Shown: positions 10,043 through 18,414, numbered from the stretch's first letter. The stretch: 64,000 nucleotides of DNA from an uncultured Candidatus Saccharibacteria bacterium (GCA_937889535.1 CALBZW010000011.1:62001-126000); one strand, 5' to 3'. Notes: generated by a model from the letters alone, not told the origin. Translations and numbers: made by a program.

Positions 10043-10213
10043 GGTGGTATAGGTCTTTTCTCTGCAGAGGGCAATGCATTTACCTCTGTCCGGGAGTTTT
10101 GCAAGAATGAGGGTTTTGACGAACATTATAGGTTTCTCTGCTGGCATTTTCATTGCACCGACCTCACAGAACTATATAAACCGAAAAACGAGACCATCAA
10201 AGCGAAAGTATAA
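10043..10213 (+). pseudogene. Second start-less coding remnant, overlapped by the next gene's promoter
   Basis: After a TAG at 10040-10042 an open frame of 56 codons reads as plausible protein (SVREFCKNEGFDEHYRFLCWH...) with no ATG, GTG or TTG near its front. Its stop overlaps the TATAAT that drives the helix-turn-helix gene at 10221. An upstream inverted repeat (CCACC..CTATT / AATAG.GGTGG, 10016-10048) covers its beginning. It is probably a decayed gene end, but a small ORF with an unusual start is possible. Confidence 0.25.
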
Positions 10214-10220
10214 TGGTTTT

Positions 10221-10727
10221 ATGGCAAGACCAACAAAATACAGTAAAGAGACGGCAGATGGAATTGTTGAACTCATCAAACAAGGCTATAACCTCAGAGC
10301 ATCGGCACAGGCTAACGGTGTAAGTGAGGCTAGCATCAGTCGTTGGCGAGAGCGATATGCCGACTTTAACAAGGCGGTTGTTTTGGCTACTAAAGAGCAG
10401 AACGACAAGGTTTGCTATCTGTCTGGGATTAGACCTTACAGACGCAAAGCCTACATATCACCCTATTACAGTGCAAAGCCAATAGTGAAATCTCAAGCAC
10501 GGCCTGAGGAAGAAAGGGTTAGATGGCAACCTAAGAAATGGCTAGGTTTGCCTATTAAGCCACGGCCACTAGAAAATGAGCCGACCGACCCATATCTCAA
10601 CCCCAACGCAAAATGCGTGGAGTGGATAGATAAAAGTGGGGTGTTTCATACTTGCCCTATGTGGCTATGGGAAGAAAAGCATCAGCCACGACCTCGGTAT
10701 GAAGACATCTTAGATTGTTTTTTCTAG
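10221..10727 (+). CDS. Helix-turn-helix protein of the mobile element (homeodomain-like, terminase-small-subunit or transposase type)
   Basis: The protein has 168 residues. The first 55 form a homeodomain-like HTH (IVELIKQGYNLRASAQANGVSEASISRWRER), of the kind found in transposase orfA proteins and phage terminase small subunits. The rest is rich in Pro, Trp and Arg and is not recognised. The ATG at 10221 lies 6 nt after TATAAT (10209-10214), so the message is leaderless. An in-frame ATG further upstream at 10074 would lie before this promoter and is rejected. The gene precedes the restriction-modification pair and may regulate it or act in element mobility. Confidence 0.6.
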   Translation: MARPTKYSKETADGIVELIKQGYNLRASAQANGVSEASISRWRERYADFNKAVVLATKEQNDKVCYLSGIRPYRRKAYISPYYSAKPIVKSQARPEEERVRWQPKKWLGLPIKPRPLENEPTDPYLNPNAKCVEWIDKSGVFHTCPMWLWEEKHQPRPRYEDILDCFF

Positions 10728-10796
10728 GATTGAGTGGTAATTTATATGTTTTATGGTAAAATAAACATATAACTACAAGGAGGTAAGCAAAGTATT

Positions 10797-11771
10797 ATGG
10801 AAATAGTATCGCTATTTTCTGGTGCAGGAGGCTTAGACCTCGGATTTGAGAAGGCTGGTTTCACCACGATTTGGGCAAACGAGTTTGATAAAAAAATCTG
10901 GGCAACATTTGAGCATAATTTTCCATGCACTAAATTAGACCATCGTAGCATCACTGATGTATCAGTGGAAGAAATACCAGATTGTGATGGTATGATAGGT
11001 GGTCCACCTTGCCAGAGTTGGAGTGAGGCAGGTGCTGGTCGTGGTATCAATGATAAGCGTGGACAATTGTTCTATGATTATATTCGCATCATCAAGACTA
11101 AGCAACCGAAATTTTTCTTAGTAGAAAACGTGTCTGGTATTCTAAGTGCTAGGCATCGTGTAGCCTTTTCTGGATTCTTAAAATCCTTTGAAGATTGTGG
11201 TTATAATATCAATTGGAAATTAGTAAACGCTAATGATTATGATGTGCCGGAAGACAGGGAGCGTGTAATCATCATTGGCTATCGTAAGGATTTAGGCAAA
11301 ACATTTGAATTCCCTAAACCACACCAGCGTAAACCAAATTTGCGTGAGGCAATAGGTGATTTGCCAGAGGCAATGCCGGCATTACCTAAAAACAAGACTA
11401 ATGGCGATATTGAACCGATGAATAATGAATATCTCACTGGAGGTTTTTCATCCATTTACATGTCTCGTAATCGTGTGCGTGCATGGGATGAGCCATCATT
11501 TACAATACAGGCAGGTGGTAGGCAAGCCCCAATACATCCAAAAGCCCCACGCATGGTCAAGATAGAGCCGAATAAACAGATATTTGCACCAAACCATGAA
11601 GACGAATATCGGCGATTAAGCGTGCGTGAGTGTGCTAGAATTCAAACTTTTCCAGATGACTTTAAGTTTATTTATACCGATGTGGCTGACGGATATAAGA
11701 TGATAGGTAATGCTGTGCCAGTAAATTTAGCAAAAGCAATAGCCGAGAAAATTAAGGAGGACTTAACATAA
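10797..11771 (+). CDS. DNA (cytosine-5) methyltransferase of an NgoPII-like (GGCC) restriction-modification system
   Basis: The 324-residue sequence has the ordered C5-methyltransferase motifs: I (LFSGAGGLDLG), IV with the catalytic cysteine (GGPPCQSW), VI (LVENVSG), VIII (ERVIIIG), IX (RECARIQTFP) and X (MIGNAVPVNLA). A consensus Shine-Dalgarno AAGGAGG precedes the ATG with a long 13-nt gap, unlike the leaderless host-type genes around the element. Its stop overlaps the start of the restriction enzyme (TAATG). Specificity for GGCC is inferred from the partner nuclease family. The pair is a likely cargo or addiction module of the mobile element. Confidence 0.92.
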   Translation: MEIVSLFSGAGGLDLGFEKAGFTTIWANEFDKKIWATFEHNFPCTKLDHRSITDVSVEEIPDCDGMIGGPPCQSWSEAGAGRGINDKRGQLFYDYIRIIKTKQPKFFLVENVSGILSARHRVAFSGFLKSFEDCGYNINWKLVNANDYDVPEDRERVIIIGYRKDLGKTFEFPKPHQRKPNLREAIGDLPEAMPALPKNKTNGDIEPMNNEYLTGGFSSIYMSRNRVRAWDEPSFTIQAGGRQAPIHPKAPRMVKIEPNKQIFAPNHEDEYRRLSVRECARIQTFPDDFKFIYTDVADGYKMIGNAVPVNLAKAIAEKIKEDLT

Positions 11772-12616
11772 TGATGCCTAATTATACTGATTCTTTGATG
11801 GCATTCGCTACGCTTATTACACGCACGGCACGAGAAGTTTCCACTAATGCTACTTCGCACAACAGAATGAATAGGATGGGTGAGGGTCTAGAAGATTTTA
11901 TTAAAGATTTGTATTGTAATTCCTTTGATTTGTCGGTAGAGCAACGAATGCAAAAACACAGTCAAACATTTTCTTGGCTAGGAAATCAAAACAACGTGCC
12001 AGATGCTATGATTTATGATGGCGATGCCATAGAAGTTAAAAAAGTTGAAAATATAAAAAATTCTGTGCAACTTAATAGTTCTTTTCCTAAGAATAAACTT
12101 TACGCTGACGATACGAGAATTAGTGCTGGTTGCCGAACCTGCGAAAATTGGTCTGAGCGTGATTTGCTTTATGCTATTGGTCAGGTCAATAATAGCGAGT
12201 TACGCAAATTGTGGCTAGTTTATGGGGATTGCTATGCTGCCGATAAGGAGGTGTATGCAGCCGTAGGAGACACGATGACGGCAGGGTTACAGAGCCTACC
12301 AGGAGTAACACTTGAAGAAACAAATGAACTTGGGCGAGTAAATCGTGTTGACCCATTGGGAATTACCGATTTAAGGGTGAGAGGTATGTGGATTATTCGC
12401 AGTCCTGAAAAAGTTTTTGAGTATTTTTCGGATGACTTGGGGTCTTTTGCGAATATGCTTATGTTGACGAGGAAATATGAGAGTTTTCCAGATAGCAGTA
12501 AGAGTCAGATTGAATCACTGACTAGTGAGAGATTTCGAATACTAGACAAAGCAGTTCAAGACCCTAATAATCCTGCACGACTTTTGCCGGCTAAATTATT
12601 CGCATTGAATCAGTAA
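11771..12616 (+). CDS. NgoPII-family type II restriction endonuclease
   Basis: The 281-residue protein matches my memory of the NgoPII family along its length: NRMGEGLEDFIKDL near the start, DAMIYDGDAIEVKKVE (the PD-(D/E)xK-like active site with D..EVK), CRTCENWSERDL, LGRVNRVDPLGITDLRVRGMW, and NPNNPA-like DPNNPARL near the end. Known members cut GGCC. The gene overlaps the methyltransferase stop (TAATGATG), has AAGGAGG upstream, and could start at 11771 or 11774. Methylase-first order favours safe establishment in a new host. It is followed by a strong terminator. Confidence 0.88.
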   Translation: MMPNYTDSLMAFATLITRTAREVSTNATSHNRMNRMGEGLEDFIKDLYCNSFDLSVEQRMQKHSQTFSWLGNQNNVPDAMIYDGDAIEVKKVENIKNSVQLNSSFPKNKLYADDTRISAGCRTCENWSERDLLYAIGQVNNSELRKLWLVYGDCYAADKEVYAAVGDTMTAGLQSLPGVTLEETNELGRVNRVDPLGITDLRVRGMWIIRSPEKVFEYFSDDLGSFANMLMLTRKYESFPDSSKSQIESLTSERFRILDKAVQDPNNPARLLPAKLFALNQ

Positions 12617-12620
12617 TATC

Positions 12621-12665
12621 AAAATGCCCTCTAAGCCCATTTGCAGTCTCGTAGAGGGCTTTTTG
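12621..12665. terminator. Bidirectional intrinsic terminator between the endonuclease gene and the 41-aa ORF
   Basis: GCCCTCTA (12626-12633) pairs with TAGAGGGC (12652-12659). A-rich and T-rich flanks make it work on both strands. Confidence 0.8.
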
Positions 12666-12673
12666 ATGCCGGA

Positions 12674-12799
12674 TTAGTATTCGTCATCATCTCCGAGAAA
12701 TTCAGCCAGTTTTTCAAGAGAATATGCGTCATATTTGCAAGGGTCAATCTCTTGGCCATTCAGATAATCATCAATGATTTTGTGCTCAGGTAATTCCAT
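12674..12799 (-). CDS. Acidic 41-residue small protein of the mobile element
   Basis: A minus-strand ORF encodes a short, strongly acidic peptide (MELPEHKIIDDYLNGQEIDP..., ending GDDDEY). On its strand a TGTTATAAT -10 box lies 6 nt before the ATG, so it has its own leaderless promoter, and its 3' end runs into the terminator at 12621-12665. This promoter-ORF-terminator arrangement argues that it is a real gene. No family is recognised. A small inhibitor, antitoxin or control peptide is possible but unsupported. Confidence 0.5.
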   Translation of the reverse strand: MELPEHKIIDDYLNGQEIDPCKYDAYSLEKLAEFLGDDDEY

Positions 12800-12861
12800 A
12801 AGACGATTATAACACGTTTAATTGCTATTTAGGCATAAATATACTATAATAAAGAATAGTT

Positions 12862-13725
12862 ATGACTATTGCGAATTCTGATTTTGAGGCGAAGATACTT
12901 GTGGGTTTGTCTGAGATTTTTGGGGCTTACGACGGTGCTTATGATGGGAAACTTAGGCTTGATATTACTAAAGATGAGCGGGCGGCTTGGTATGGAATTA
13001 TGAAACAGTTAGTCGAGCAGAAAGCCATAAAGAGTTGTGTATTGACCACTAAGGATAGCGTAACAGTCACTGAAAAGCACTTGCAAGACGATATAGATTT
13101 GTATTACCAAATCGACGGAGTAGACAGGGGAAAGTTTGAGGAGTATTTTTCGTCGAAGGTAACAACATGGCAGGAGGCGAAATATGCAACTGTCGTTGAA
13201 AATCCTGTCGTTAGAGACATGGCTCGTCGTTTGTCGGACATTGTGCGTAACAATCCAAAACCCCTCTTGGATGTTAAACATATAGGATGGTCAGCAACAT
13301 TAGATAGAAAGCGAAATGAGGTCGTTAAAAACCGTTGTCGTTCCTTAGACCCAGAAGGAGACGAAAAGTTTGAGGCTGCATTATCACGTGATGAAATTGG
13401 CGATTACGAAGTGAAAACCGACATTAGCACTTATCGAATTCCGGCAACGAGCCGAGATGATGCTTTGACTGAGGAGATTGTTGACACGATTTGGAAGAAT
13501 AAGTGGCTAGATAGGGTAGTTCGTAGGCAAAAACTAACTGATAGTGGCATCACCTTTGGTAAGAGTCGTAAATCTTTGGCAGAGATATTTCGAAATAGTC
13601 CACTTACTGGAGTTTTGTGCGATTTTGCAGAGATTACTAGCAAGACAATCCTCATTCGTAGCCACGTAATGCTGTCAAGGGAAACCGTTGCAAAACTGAG
13701 TAAATATAAGGTGAGCAAGAAATAA
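12862..13725 (+). CDS. Hypothetical protein of the mobile element
   Basis: This 287-residue cytoplasmic protein is not recognised. It has mixed alpha/beta character, no signal peptide and no membrane helix. A central basic stretch (DRKRNEVVKNRCRS) and a C-terminal region with HTH-like helices (SRKSLAEIFRNSPLTGVLCDFAEI) might contact DNA, which is a guess. A TATAAT at 12845-12850 lies 11 nt before the ATG, and there is no Shine-Dalgarno. It is the last gene before the repeat and leader region that introduces the primase operon. Confidence 0.55.
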   Translation: MTIANSDFEAKILVGLSEIFGAYDGAYDGKLRLDITKDERAAWYGIMKQLVEQKAIKSCVLTTKDSVTVTEKHLQDDIDLYYQIDGVDRGKFEEYFSSKVTTWQEAKYATVVENPVVRDMARRLSDIVRNNPKPLLDVKHIGWSATLDRKRNEVVKNRCRSLDPEGDEKFEAALSRDEIGDYEVKTDISTYRIPATSRDDALTEEIVDTIWKNKWLDRVVRRQKLTDSGITFGKSRKSLAEIFRNSPLTGVLCDFAEITSKTILIRSHVMLSRETVAKLSKYKVSKK

Positions 13726-13749
13726 AAGTTTCTCTTTTTATTTCAGAAA

Positions 13750-13779
13750 TTCGTATTACTTCGTATTGATGCGTATTAG
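13750..13779. repeat. Three tandem 10-bp iteron-like repeats
   Basis: TTCGTATTAC, TTCGTATTGA and TGCGTATTAG follow one another without spacers and are then followed by the palindrome TCCGGA. A 10-bp period places each copy on the same face of the DNA helix, as in operators or replication iterons. They lie in the 178-bp gap before the primase operon. Confidence 0.55.
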
Positions 13780-13823
13780 TCCGGACAACTCTGATTTTTG
13801 ATGCCTTTTTATCTATGATTGGA

Positions 13824-13880
13824 GCAGGAATGACCTGCAAAGACCGTCCGAGCAATAGTCATTCCTTTCGGACGGTCTTT
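13824..13880 (+). promoter_or_regulatory. Leader with mutually exclusive hairpins upstream of the primase operon
   Basis: Three perfect inverted repeats interlock. GCAGG (13824-13828) pairs with CCTGC (13834-13838). AGGAATGAC (13826-13834) pairs with GTCATTCCT (13858-13866). AAAGACCGTCCGA (13839-13851) pairs with TCGGACGGTCTTT (13868-13880). The second stem excludes the first and third, so the RNA has two alternative folds, as in attenuators. The downstream 13-bp stem lacks a long U tract. Confidence 0.5.
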
Positions 13881-13903
13881 CCAAACGGAGGAGAATAATT
13901 GTA

Positions 13904-14074
13904 ATGCGTTATTCAAAGAAGTTAATTCAAGAATTCCAAAAGGAGTATAAGAAAAAGTTTAACCAGAGTATTAAACCAGAGACGGCAGATGTGGAATTGC
14001 ATCGATTGGCACGATTAGTGGAAATCGTAGTACCATCCGGTAGTAATGCGGAAGGAGTGAATGGCAATGAGTAG
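13904..14074 (+). CDS. Small basic 56-residue protein, first gene of the primase operon
   Basis: The ORF encodes a Lys-rich N-terminal half (MRYSKKLIQEFQKEYKKKF...) and a helical C-terminal half (ETADVELHRLARLVEIVV). GGAGGAG lies about 10 nt before the ATG. Its stop overlaps the start of the primase/helicase gene, implying translational coupling. Small basic proteins of this kind often accompany element replication genes, but no family is recognised. Confidence 0.55.
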   Translation: MRYSKKLIQEFQKEYKKKFNQSIKPETADVELHRLARLVEIVVPSGSNAEGVNGNE

Positions 14075-16241
14075 CGAATATACAGAGTTAGCACCGGATG
14101 AGGTGCGGAACTACCTAGAGAGCAAGAACATAGAGTATAAGGAACGTGGCAACGAGTTAATGTTCCCCTGTCTGAACGGATGCGACGATGACGACACTGA
14201 AACGGAAAAGTATCATTGCAGCATCAACTCGACGACTGGACAATGGCACTGTTTTAAGTGTGAGGCAAAAGGCAATTTAGTAACACTAAAGAAGACACTA
14301 GGTGGTGTGGCAGTAAAATCATCAACTAAGACATCGAGTTTAACGGCAACGAGTATGCCAACCTCAAAGCAACTACTGCGTATAGCAGAACAATGTCATA
14401 ACCAGTTAATGCAGCCAGAGAATAAGAAGTTGCTCGATTATCTTATGAAAGAACGAGGACTAAGCCTGTTTAGCATTAACACTAGCATTTTGGGTGTTGG
14501 TGAGTTCTATGGTGAAATGTGGCTGACTATTCCGATTATCGAAGATAGTGAATGCCGTTTAATTAAATTACGCCGTTTACCTGATAAGACGGATGGAGCG
14601 AAATATACCACTTTTCCGACTGGCAGTGGTTCAGTAGTGTTCGGTGCAAGTAACCTGCTAAAGAAGAGGTCGAACCAAGTTTTAATTTGCGGTGGAGAAT
14701 ATGATAAGATTATTGCCGAGCAGATGAAATTCCCGATGCCCATAATTACTAGCACAGCAGGTGAAGGCACTTTTAAGGATGACTGGATTGATGCATTTCT
14801 AAATGGACTCGATAAAGTTTTTATCTGTTTTGACAATGACGAAAAAGGCAAGAATGCTACGCAAGAGTTAGCAAGCAAAATCACAGAGCGACTTGATAAC
14901 GTGGGTGTTTACCAAGTGCCAATTCCGGAAGTTTTAGGAGATAAAGCAGATTTAACTGATGCCAATCTAAAGAAATTTACTGCGGAGGCATTGCTAGCAC
15001 AGGCAAAACATATTGGTGGAGATGAACCAATCGATGAAAAAGGTTTTGTGGAAATTTCATTAGCCAAACTTCAAGAAACTCTTGGTTTAACAATCACACA
15101 CGACAATATGAATAAGGTGATAGTATTCCTCGCTTTGCTATCTGCCTATACCGACCACGAGCAACTGAATGTTTTTATGAATGCTCAATCGTCGAGTGGG
15201 AAAACTTATCTAGCAAAGGAGGTGGCTAAACTGTTCCCGAAGAATGACGTTCACATATATGCTCGTGTTACACCGAAAGCATTTTATTATGATACTGAGT
15301 TTGCAACTGAGAGTGAAACCGGTGACCATACTTTAGATTTATCGAGGAAGATTTTAATTTTCGCAGACCAAATCGACTCACAGTTGCAAGAGAATCTGCG
15401 ACCATTACTATCGCACGATGCAAAAAAGTTGCCATTCAAATTAACCAACCGTAGCCATAGCGGCACGAACGAGGCAATAACTGGCTATATGCTAGGATTT
15501 CCGGCAACGGTTTTCTGCTCGGCTAATATGCGGATGGATGAACAGGAGCAGACACGAGGGCTTTTAATTAGTCCAGAGATTAGTCAAGAGAAGATTGCAT
15601 CTAGTATTGAACTAACTCAGGAACGGGATGGTGACCCGGATGCGTTTGAGTCAAAACTTAAAAATAATACTGACCGGAAAAATCTTATGCAACGCATCCG
15701 CTATATTCGTGAGCAACATATCGACAACATTGTCATACCATCTGAACTCGGTGTCGTGAGACTTTTTAGGGAGAGTTTGGGTGAAACCTTATTGCCTCGT
15801 AATCAGCGAGACATACAGCACTTAAATTCACTAATTAAAGCAGTTACGCTATTGAATGCTCCAACAAGGGAGCAAGCCAGTAATGGTCTAATAGCCACAA
15901 AAACAGACGTTGATTCTGCTCTTGAGATTTGGGGTTATCTTAATCGTAGCCAACGATTTGGAATTCCACCACAAGTATTGGACTTTTACGAAGAAGTAAT
16001 TTTACCTGCCTTTCGAAATAAGACTGAAGTGAAGGCTGTGGGGATTAGTGTCAAAGAATTGGCTATATATTATGCTAAAACGACTGGCGATACGCTAGAC
16101 CAAGACCGGGTGCGAAAACAGTATTTGCCGGTATTGAGTCAGGCAGGGTTAATTAGTTATGAAAAAGACCCAGAGGACAAGCGGCAACGACTCATAATAC
16201 CATTAATTGAAAATGTAGCACAGAAAGGAGATAAAAAATAA
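14067..16241 (+). CDS. Mobile-element primase/helicase with CHC2-type zinc finger, TOPRIM and ATPase domains
   Basis: Residues 20-70 contain a Cys/His cluster (FPCLNGC...YHC...WHCFKC) like the DnaG CHC2 zinc finger. Residues 200-290 hold a TOPRIM fold with GGEYDK and FDNDEKG, the acidic residues used in primer synthesis. An AAA-like ATPase follows with P-loop AQSSSGKT and an acidic FADQIDS strand. The protein should prime and unwind DNA for element replication. ATG codons at 14061 and 14067 are both in frame; GGAAGGAG sits 9 nt before the second, which is preferred. The stop overlaps the next small ORF (TAATG). This is typical of self-replicating integrated elements and phage satellites. Confidence 0.85.
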   Translation: MSSEYTELAPDEVRNYLESKNIEYKERGNELMFPCLNGCDDDDTETEKYHCSINSTTGQWHCFKCEAKGNLVTLKKTLGGVAVKSSTKTSSLTATSMPTSKQLLRIAEQCHNQLMQPENKKLLDYLMKERGLSLFSINTSILGVGEFYGEMWLTIPIIEDSECRLIKLRRLPDKTDGAKYTTFPTGSGSVVFGASNLLKKRSNQVLICGGEYDKIIAEQMKFPMPIITSTAGEGTFKDDWIDAFLNGLDKVFICFDNDEKGKNATQELASKITERLDNVGVYQVPIPEVLGDKADLTDANLKKFTAEALLAQAKHIGGDEPIDEKGFVEISLAKLQETLGLTITHDNMNKVIVFLALLSAYTDHEQLNVFMNAQSSSGKTYLAKEVAKLFPKNDVHIYARVTPKAFYYDTEFATESETGDHTLDLSRKILIFADQIDSQLQENLRPLLSHDAKKLPFKLTNRSHSGTNEAITGYMLGFPATVFCSANMRMDEQEQTRGLLISPEISQEKIASSIELTQERDGDPDAFESKLKNNTDRKNLMQRIRYIREQHIDNIVIPSELGVVRLFRESLGETLLPRNQRDIQHLNSLIKAVTLLNAPTREQASNGLIATKTDVDSALEIWGYLNRSQRFGIPPQVLDFYEEVILPAFRNKTEVKAVGISVKELAIYYAKTTGDTLDQDRVRKQYLPVLSQAGLISYEKDPEDKRQRLIIPLIENVAQKGDKK

Positions 16242-16375
16242 TGTGTAGCAATGCAACCGAGCGACTGCTTAAAAGCATACAGCAAGCAATCCGAGACCAG
16301 TATCGAAAGGAATTGTCCAAAAAGCGACACGAATCATACATCCGCAGATGTAATAAAAATGCCAATAATGAATAA
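16241..16375 (+). CDS. Small basic 44-residue protein overlapping the primase stop
   Basis: The ORF starts at an ATG overlapping the primase/helicase stop (TAATG), with AAAGGAG 11 nt upstream. It encodes a Lys/Arg-rich helix (TERLLKSIQQAIRDQYRKEL) and ends before the recombinase promoter. The overlap and ribosome-binding site support translation; the function is unknown. Confidence 0.5.
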   Translation: MCSNATERLLKSIQQAIRDQYRKELSKKRHESYIRRCNKNANNE

Positions 16376-16463
16376 ATTAACAGAGGTAGAATCGAGCGAA
16401 AAGTGATATAATGGTAGTAGAAAATTGCTTTTTGCTCCGATTAAGACACTAAGGAGAAAACAT

Positions 16464-18059
16464 ATGAAAGTTGATAAGAAAACTGTAAAATACATTATCT
16501 ATGCTCGAAAGAGTACCGAGTCGTCAGACAAGCAGGTGCAGTCAATTGATGACCAGATTCGATTAGCAAAGGCACGTGCTAAACGAGAGGGGCTTAATGT
16601 CGTTGCTGTATTGTCTGAGGCGAAGTCTGGTGGAAAACCGGGAATTCGCACTGAATTTAATAAGATGATTGAGATGATTAATGATGGCAAGGCTAATGGC
16701 ATATTGTCTTGGAAACTTGATAGGATTAGTCGTAACCCACAAGATAGTGGCTATGTCCATCAGATGATAAACGACCATAAAATCCATTGGATTTTAACGG
16801 ATGGTCGTGACTATAGTGAAGATGACGATATTATTTTTGATGTTGAGTCGAGTATGGATGCTCGCTATCGTAAAGATTTGATGAAAAATGTTCGTCGAGG
16901 AATGCAAAGTAAAGCAGAAAAAGGATGGCGACCCTGTATGCCACCAGTAGGTTATATGAATGACCGATATGAGAAGATTATAGTCAAAGACCCAGAAAGG
17001 TGGGATTTGGTGCGAAAAGTTTTCGATAAGTTTTTACTCGGCACGACCAATGTTGGACAACTGACTCAGTTTGCCGAAGAAATCGGGTTAAGGACATTCC
17101 GGCATCGTAAGATAGGCGGTCAACCATTGTCTTATAGCGGTATTCGCTCGATGTTGCAAAACAAATTTTATGCCGGAGCATTAGTTTATAACGGTGTGGA
17201 ATATAAAGGAAATCACCCTGCACTAATTTCTGTGGAAGAATATGACAGGGTGCAAGAATTGATTGGCGGAACGCATAATAATCGACCCCAGAAAGAGTGT
17301 TATGATTTTCTATTTCGAGGTATGGTCAAATGTGCAACTTGTGGTTATGCGATAGTCTCTGAGACAAAAACTCGAAAATACAAGAATGGTAAAACACAAG
17401 AATTCACCTATTGTCATTGTAGCGGTAAATGCAAGAAAATGGATTGTCCACAGCGAAAAATCTATATCAATGAGAAAGAACTGGTGAAACAGGTCAAGGA
17501 TGAACTGGCAAAATATACTATCGACCAAGAATTCTTTAACTTGGCGATTGAGGCACTAGCAGAAGAGGAGGAACGACGAATTGGTGGACAAGAAGAGGAA
17601 ATTGCGAGGTTGCAAAAGCAGCAACTCCAGAAGAAAAATGAGTTGTCTGGGTTACGACGTATGCGTTACTCTGGCGAGATAACTGACCAAGAATGGTTTA
17701 TGACTGAACAAAAGGACATAGAGGGTCAGATTGAGGGTCTGGGCAATCAAATTGCTCAAATCGAAGTAGCCGAGAAACGATGGCGAGAAATTGCCGATGA
17801 AACATTTATGTTTGCTAGGTATGCCAAAGAGGACTTTGATAGTGATAGTCTGGAGCGAAAGCAGTATGTCTTGAAGGCTCTGGGTGCAGAACTGAAATTG
17901 TCGGGTCGAACCTTAGTCTGTTCCCCTGTTAAATACCTAATTCCAATCCAAAAAGCCGTCTCCAAAACCGAAGAGGTTAAAGAAACGGCTCGAACCTGCG
18001 ATTTACAGGGGTCAAATGACCTCAAACGCACTATAATTTCTACTTGGTGCACCGGATAG
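16464..18059 (+). CDS. Large serine recombinase (integrase) of the mobile element
   Basis: The 531-residue protein has an N-terminal resolvase domain with the nucleophile in YARKST (Ser17) and the WKLDRISRN motif. A recombinase domain and a zinc ribbon (KCATCG...CHCSGKC) follow, then a coiled coil near residues 370-440. It would integrate and excise the element. AAGGAG lies 7 nt before the ATG at 16464 and a TATAAT near 16404; the upstream ATG at 16425 lacks these. The last four codons and the TAG (18045-18059) lie within the 3' end of tRNA-Arg, so the tRNA sequence finishes the reading frame. That places one attachment site at the tRNA 3' end. Confidence 0.93.
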   Translation: MKVDKKTVKYIIYARKSTESSDKQVQSIDDQIRLAKARAKREGLNVVAVLSEAKSGGKPGIRTEFNKMIEMINDGKANGILSWKLDRISRNPQDSGYVHQMINDHKIHWILTDGRDYSEDDDIIFDVESSMDARYRKDLMKNVRRGMQSKAEKGWRPCMPPVGYMNDRYEKIIVKDPERWDLVRKVFDKFLLGTTNVGQLTQFAEEIGLRTFRHRKIGGQPLSYSGIRSMLQNKFYAGALVYNGVEYKGNHPALISVEEYDRVQELIGGTHNNRPQKECYDFLFRGMVKCATCGYAIVSETKTRKYKNGKTQEFTYCHCSGKCKKMDCPQRKIYINEKELVKQVKDELAKYTIDQEFFNLAIEALAEEEERRIGGQEEEIARLQKQQLQKKNELSGLRRMRYSGEITDQEWFMTEQKDIEGQIEGLGNQIAQIEVAEKRWREIADETFMFARYAKEDFDSDSLERKQYVLKALGAELKLSGRTLVCSPVKYLIPIQKAVSKTEEVKETARTCDLQGSNDLKRTIISTWCTG

Positions 18060-18121
18060 GACTCGAACCTACGACCCTCTGTTCCGAAGACAGATGCTCT
18101 AATCCACTGAGCTACCGGTGC
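18045..18121 (-). tRNA. tRNA-Arg(UCG), attachment site of the mobile element
   Basis: The minus strand folds as a cloverleaf: acceptor GCACCGG, D stem GCTC/GAGC, anticodon loop CTTCGGA giving anticodon TCG, T loop TTCGAGT, and an encoded CCA end. Its 3' terminal 15 bp double as the end of the serine recombinase gene. The tRNA is intact. Confidence 0.93.
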
Positions 18122-18181
18122 GTAAAGCTATTATAACACAACTACTCGAAACAGGGGTAGATTCAAAAATACAAAAACCTA

Positions 18182-18278
18182 TTGACTTTTTATAATGCTT
18201 ATGCTATAATTAGAAGAGTGGTATATGGAATTCGCAAATCAGATGAGTGTTACCACTCCACTATTTTGTTATATATAA
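18182..18278 (+). promoter_or_regulatory. Strong promoter and structured leader of the TetR-like gene
   Basis: TTGACT (18182-18187) and TATAAT (18205-18210) are 17 bp apart. GAGTGGTA (18216-18223) can pair with TACCACTC (18251-18258), while the local hairpin GAGTG-TTAC-CACTC (18245-18258) uses the same 3' strand, so the two folds exclude each other. A 17-codon ORF (18225-18278, MEFANQMSVTTPLF...) could be a leader peptide. A second promoter-like sequence lies near 18340-18360. The leader before the gene is about 200 nt. Confidence 0.45.
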
Positions 18279-18414
18279 TTATATTGTTATTTATTTTATC
18301 TCTTGTGATGTACTAAGTCGACGTCCTTTTCGTTGCAACCTATAGAATTATGATAGTATCGTTGTTGTAGCAAATTTAGGTATTATTTTGTAACTAAAAG
18401 GAGAAAAGCCGATT

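Noticed and set aside
13824..13880. A pseudoknot formed by the two interlocked stems
   Set aside because: Only 1 nt separates the two 3' strands, too short to cross a 9-bp stem, so alternative folds are more likely than a pseudoknot.
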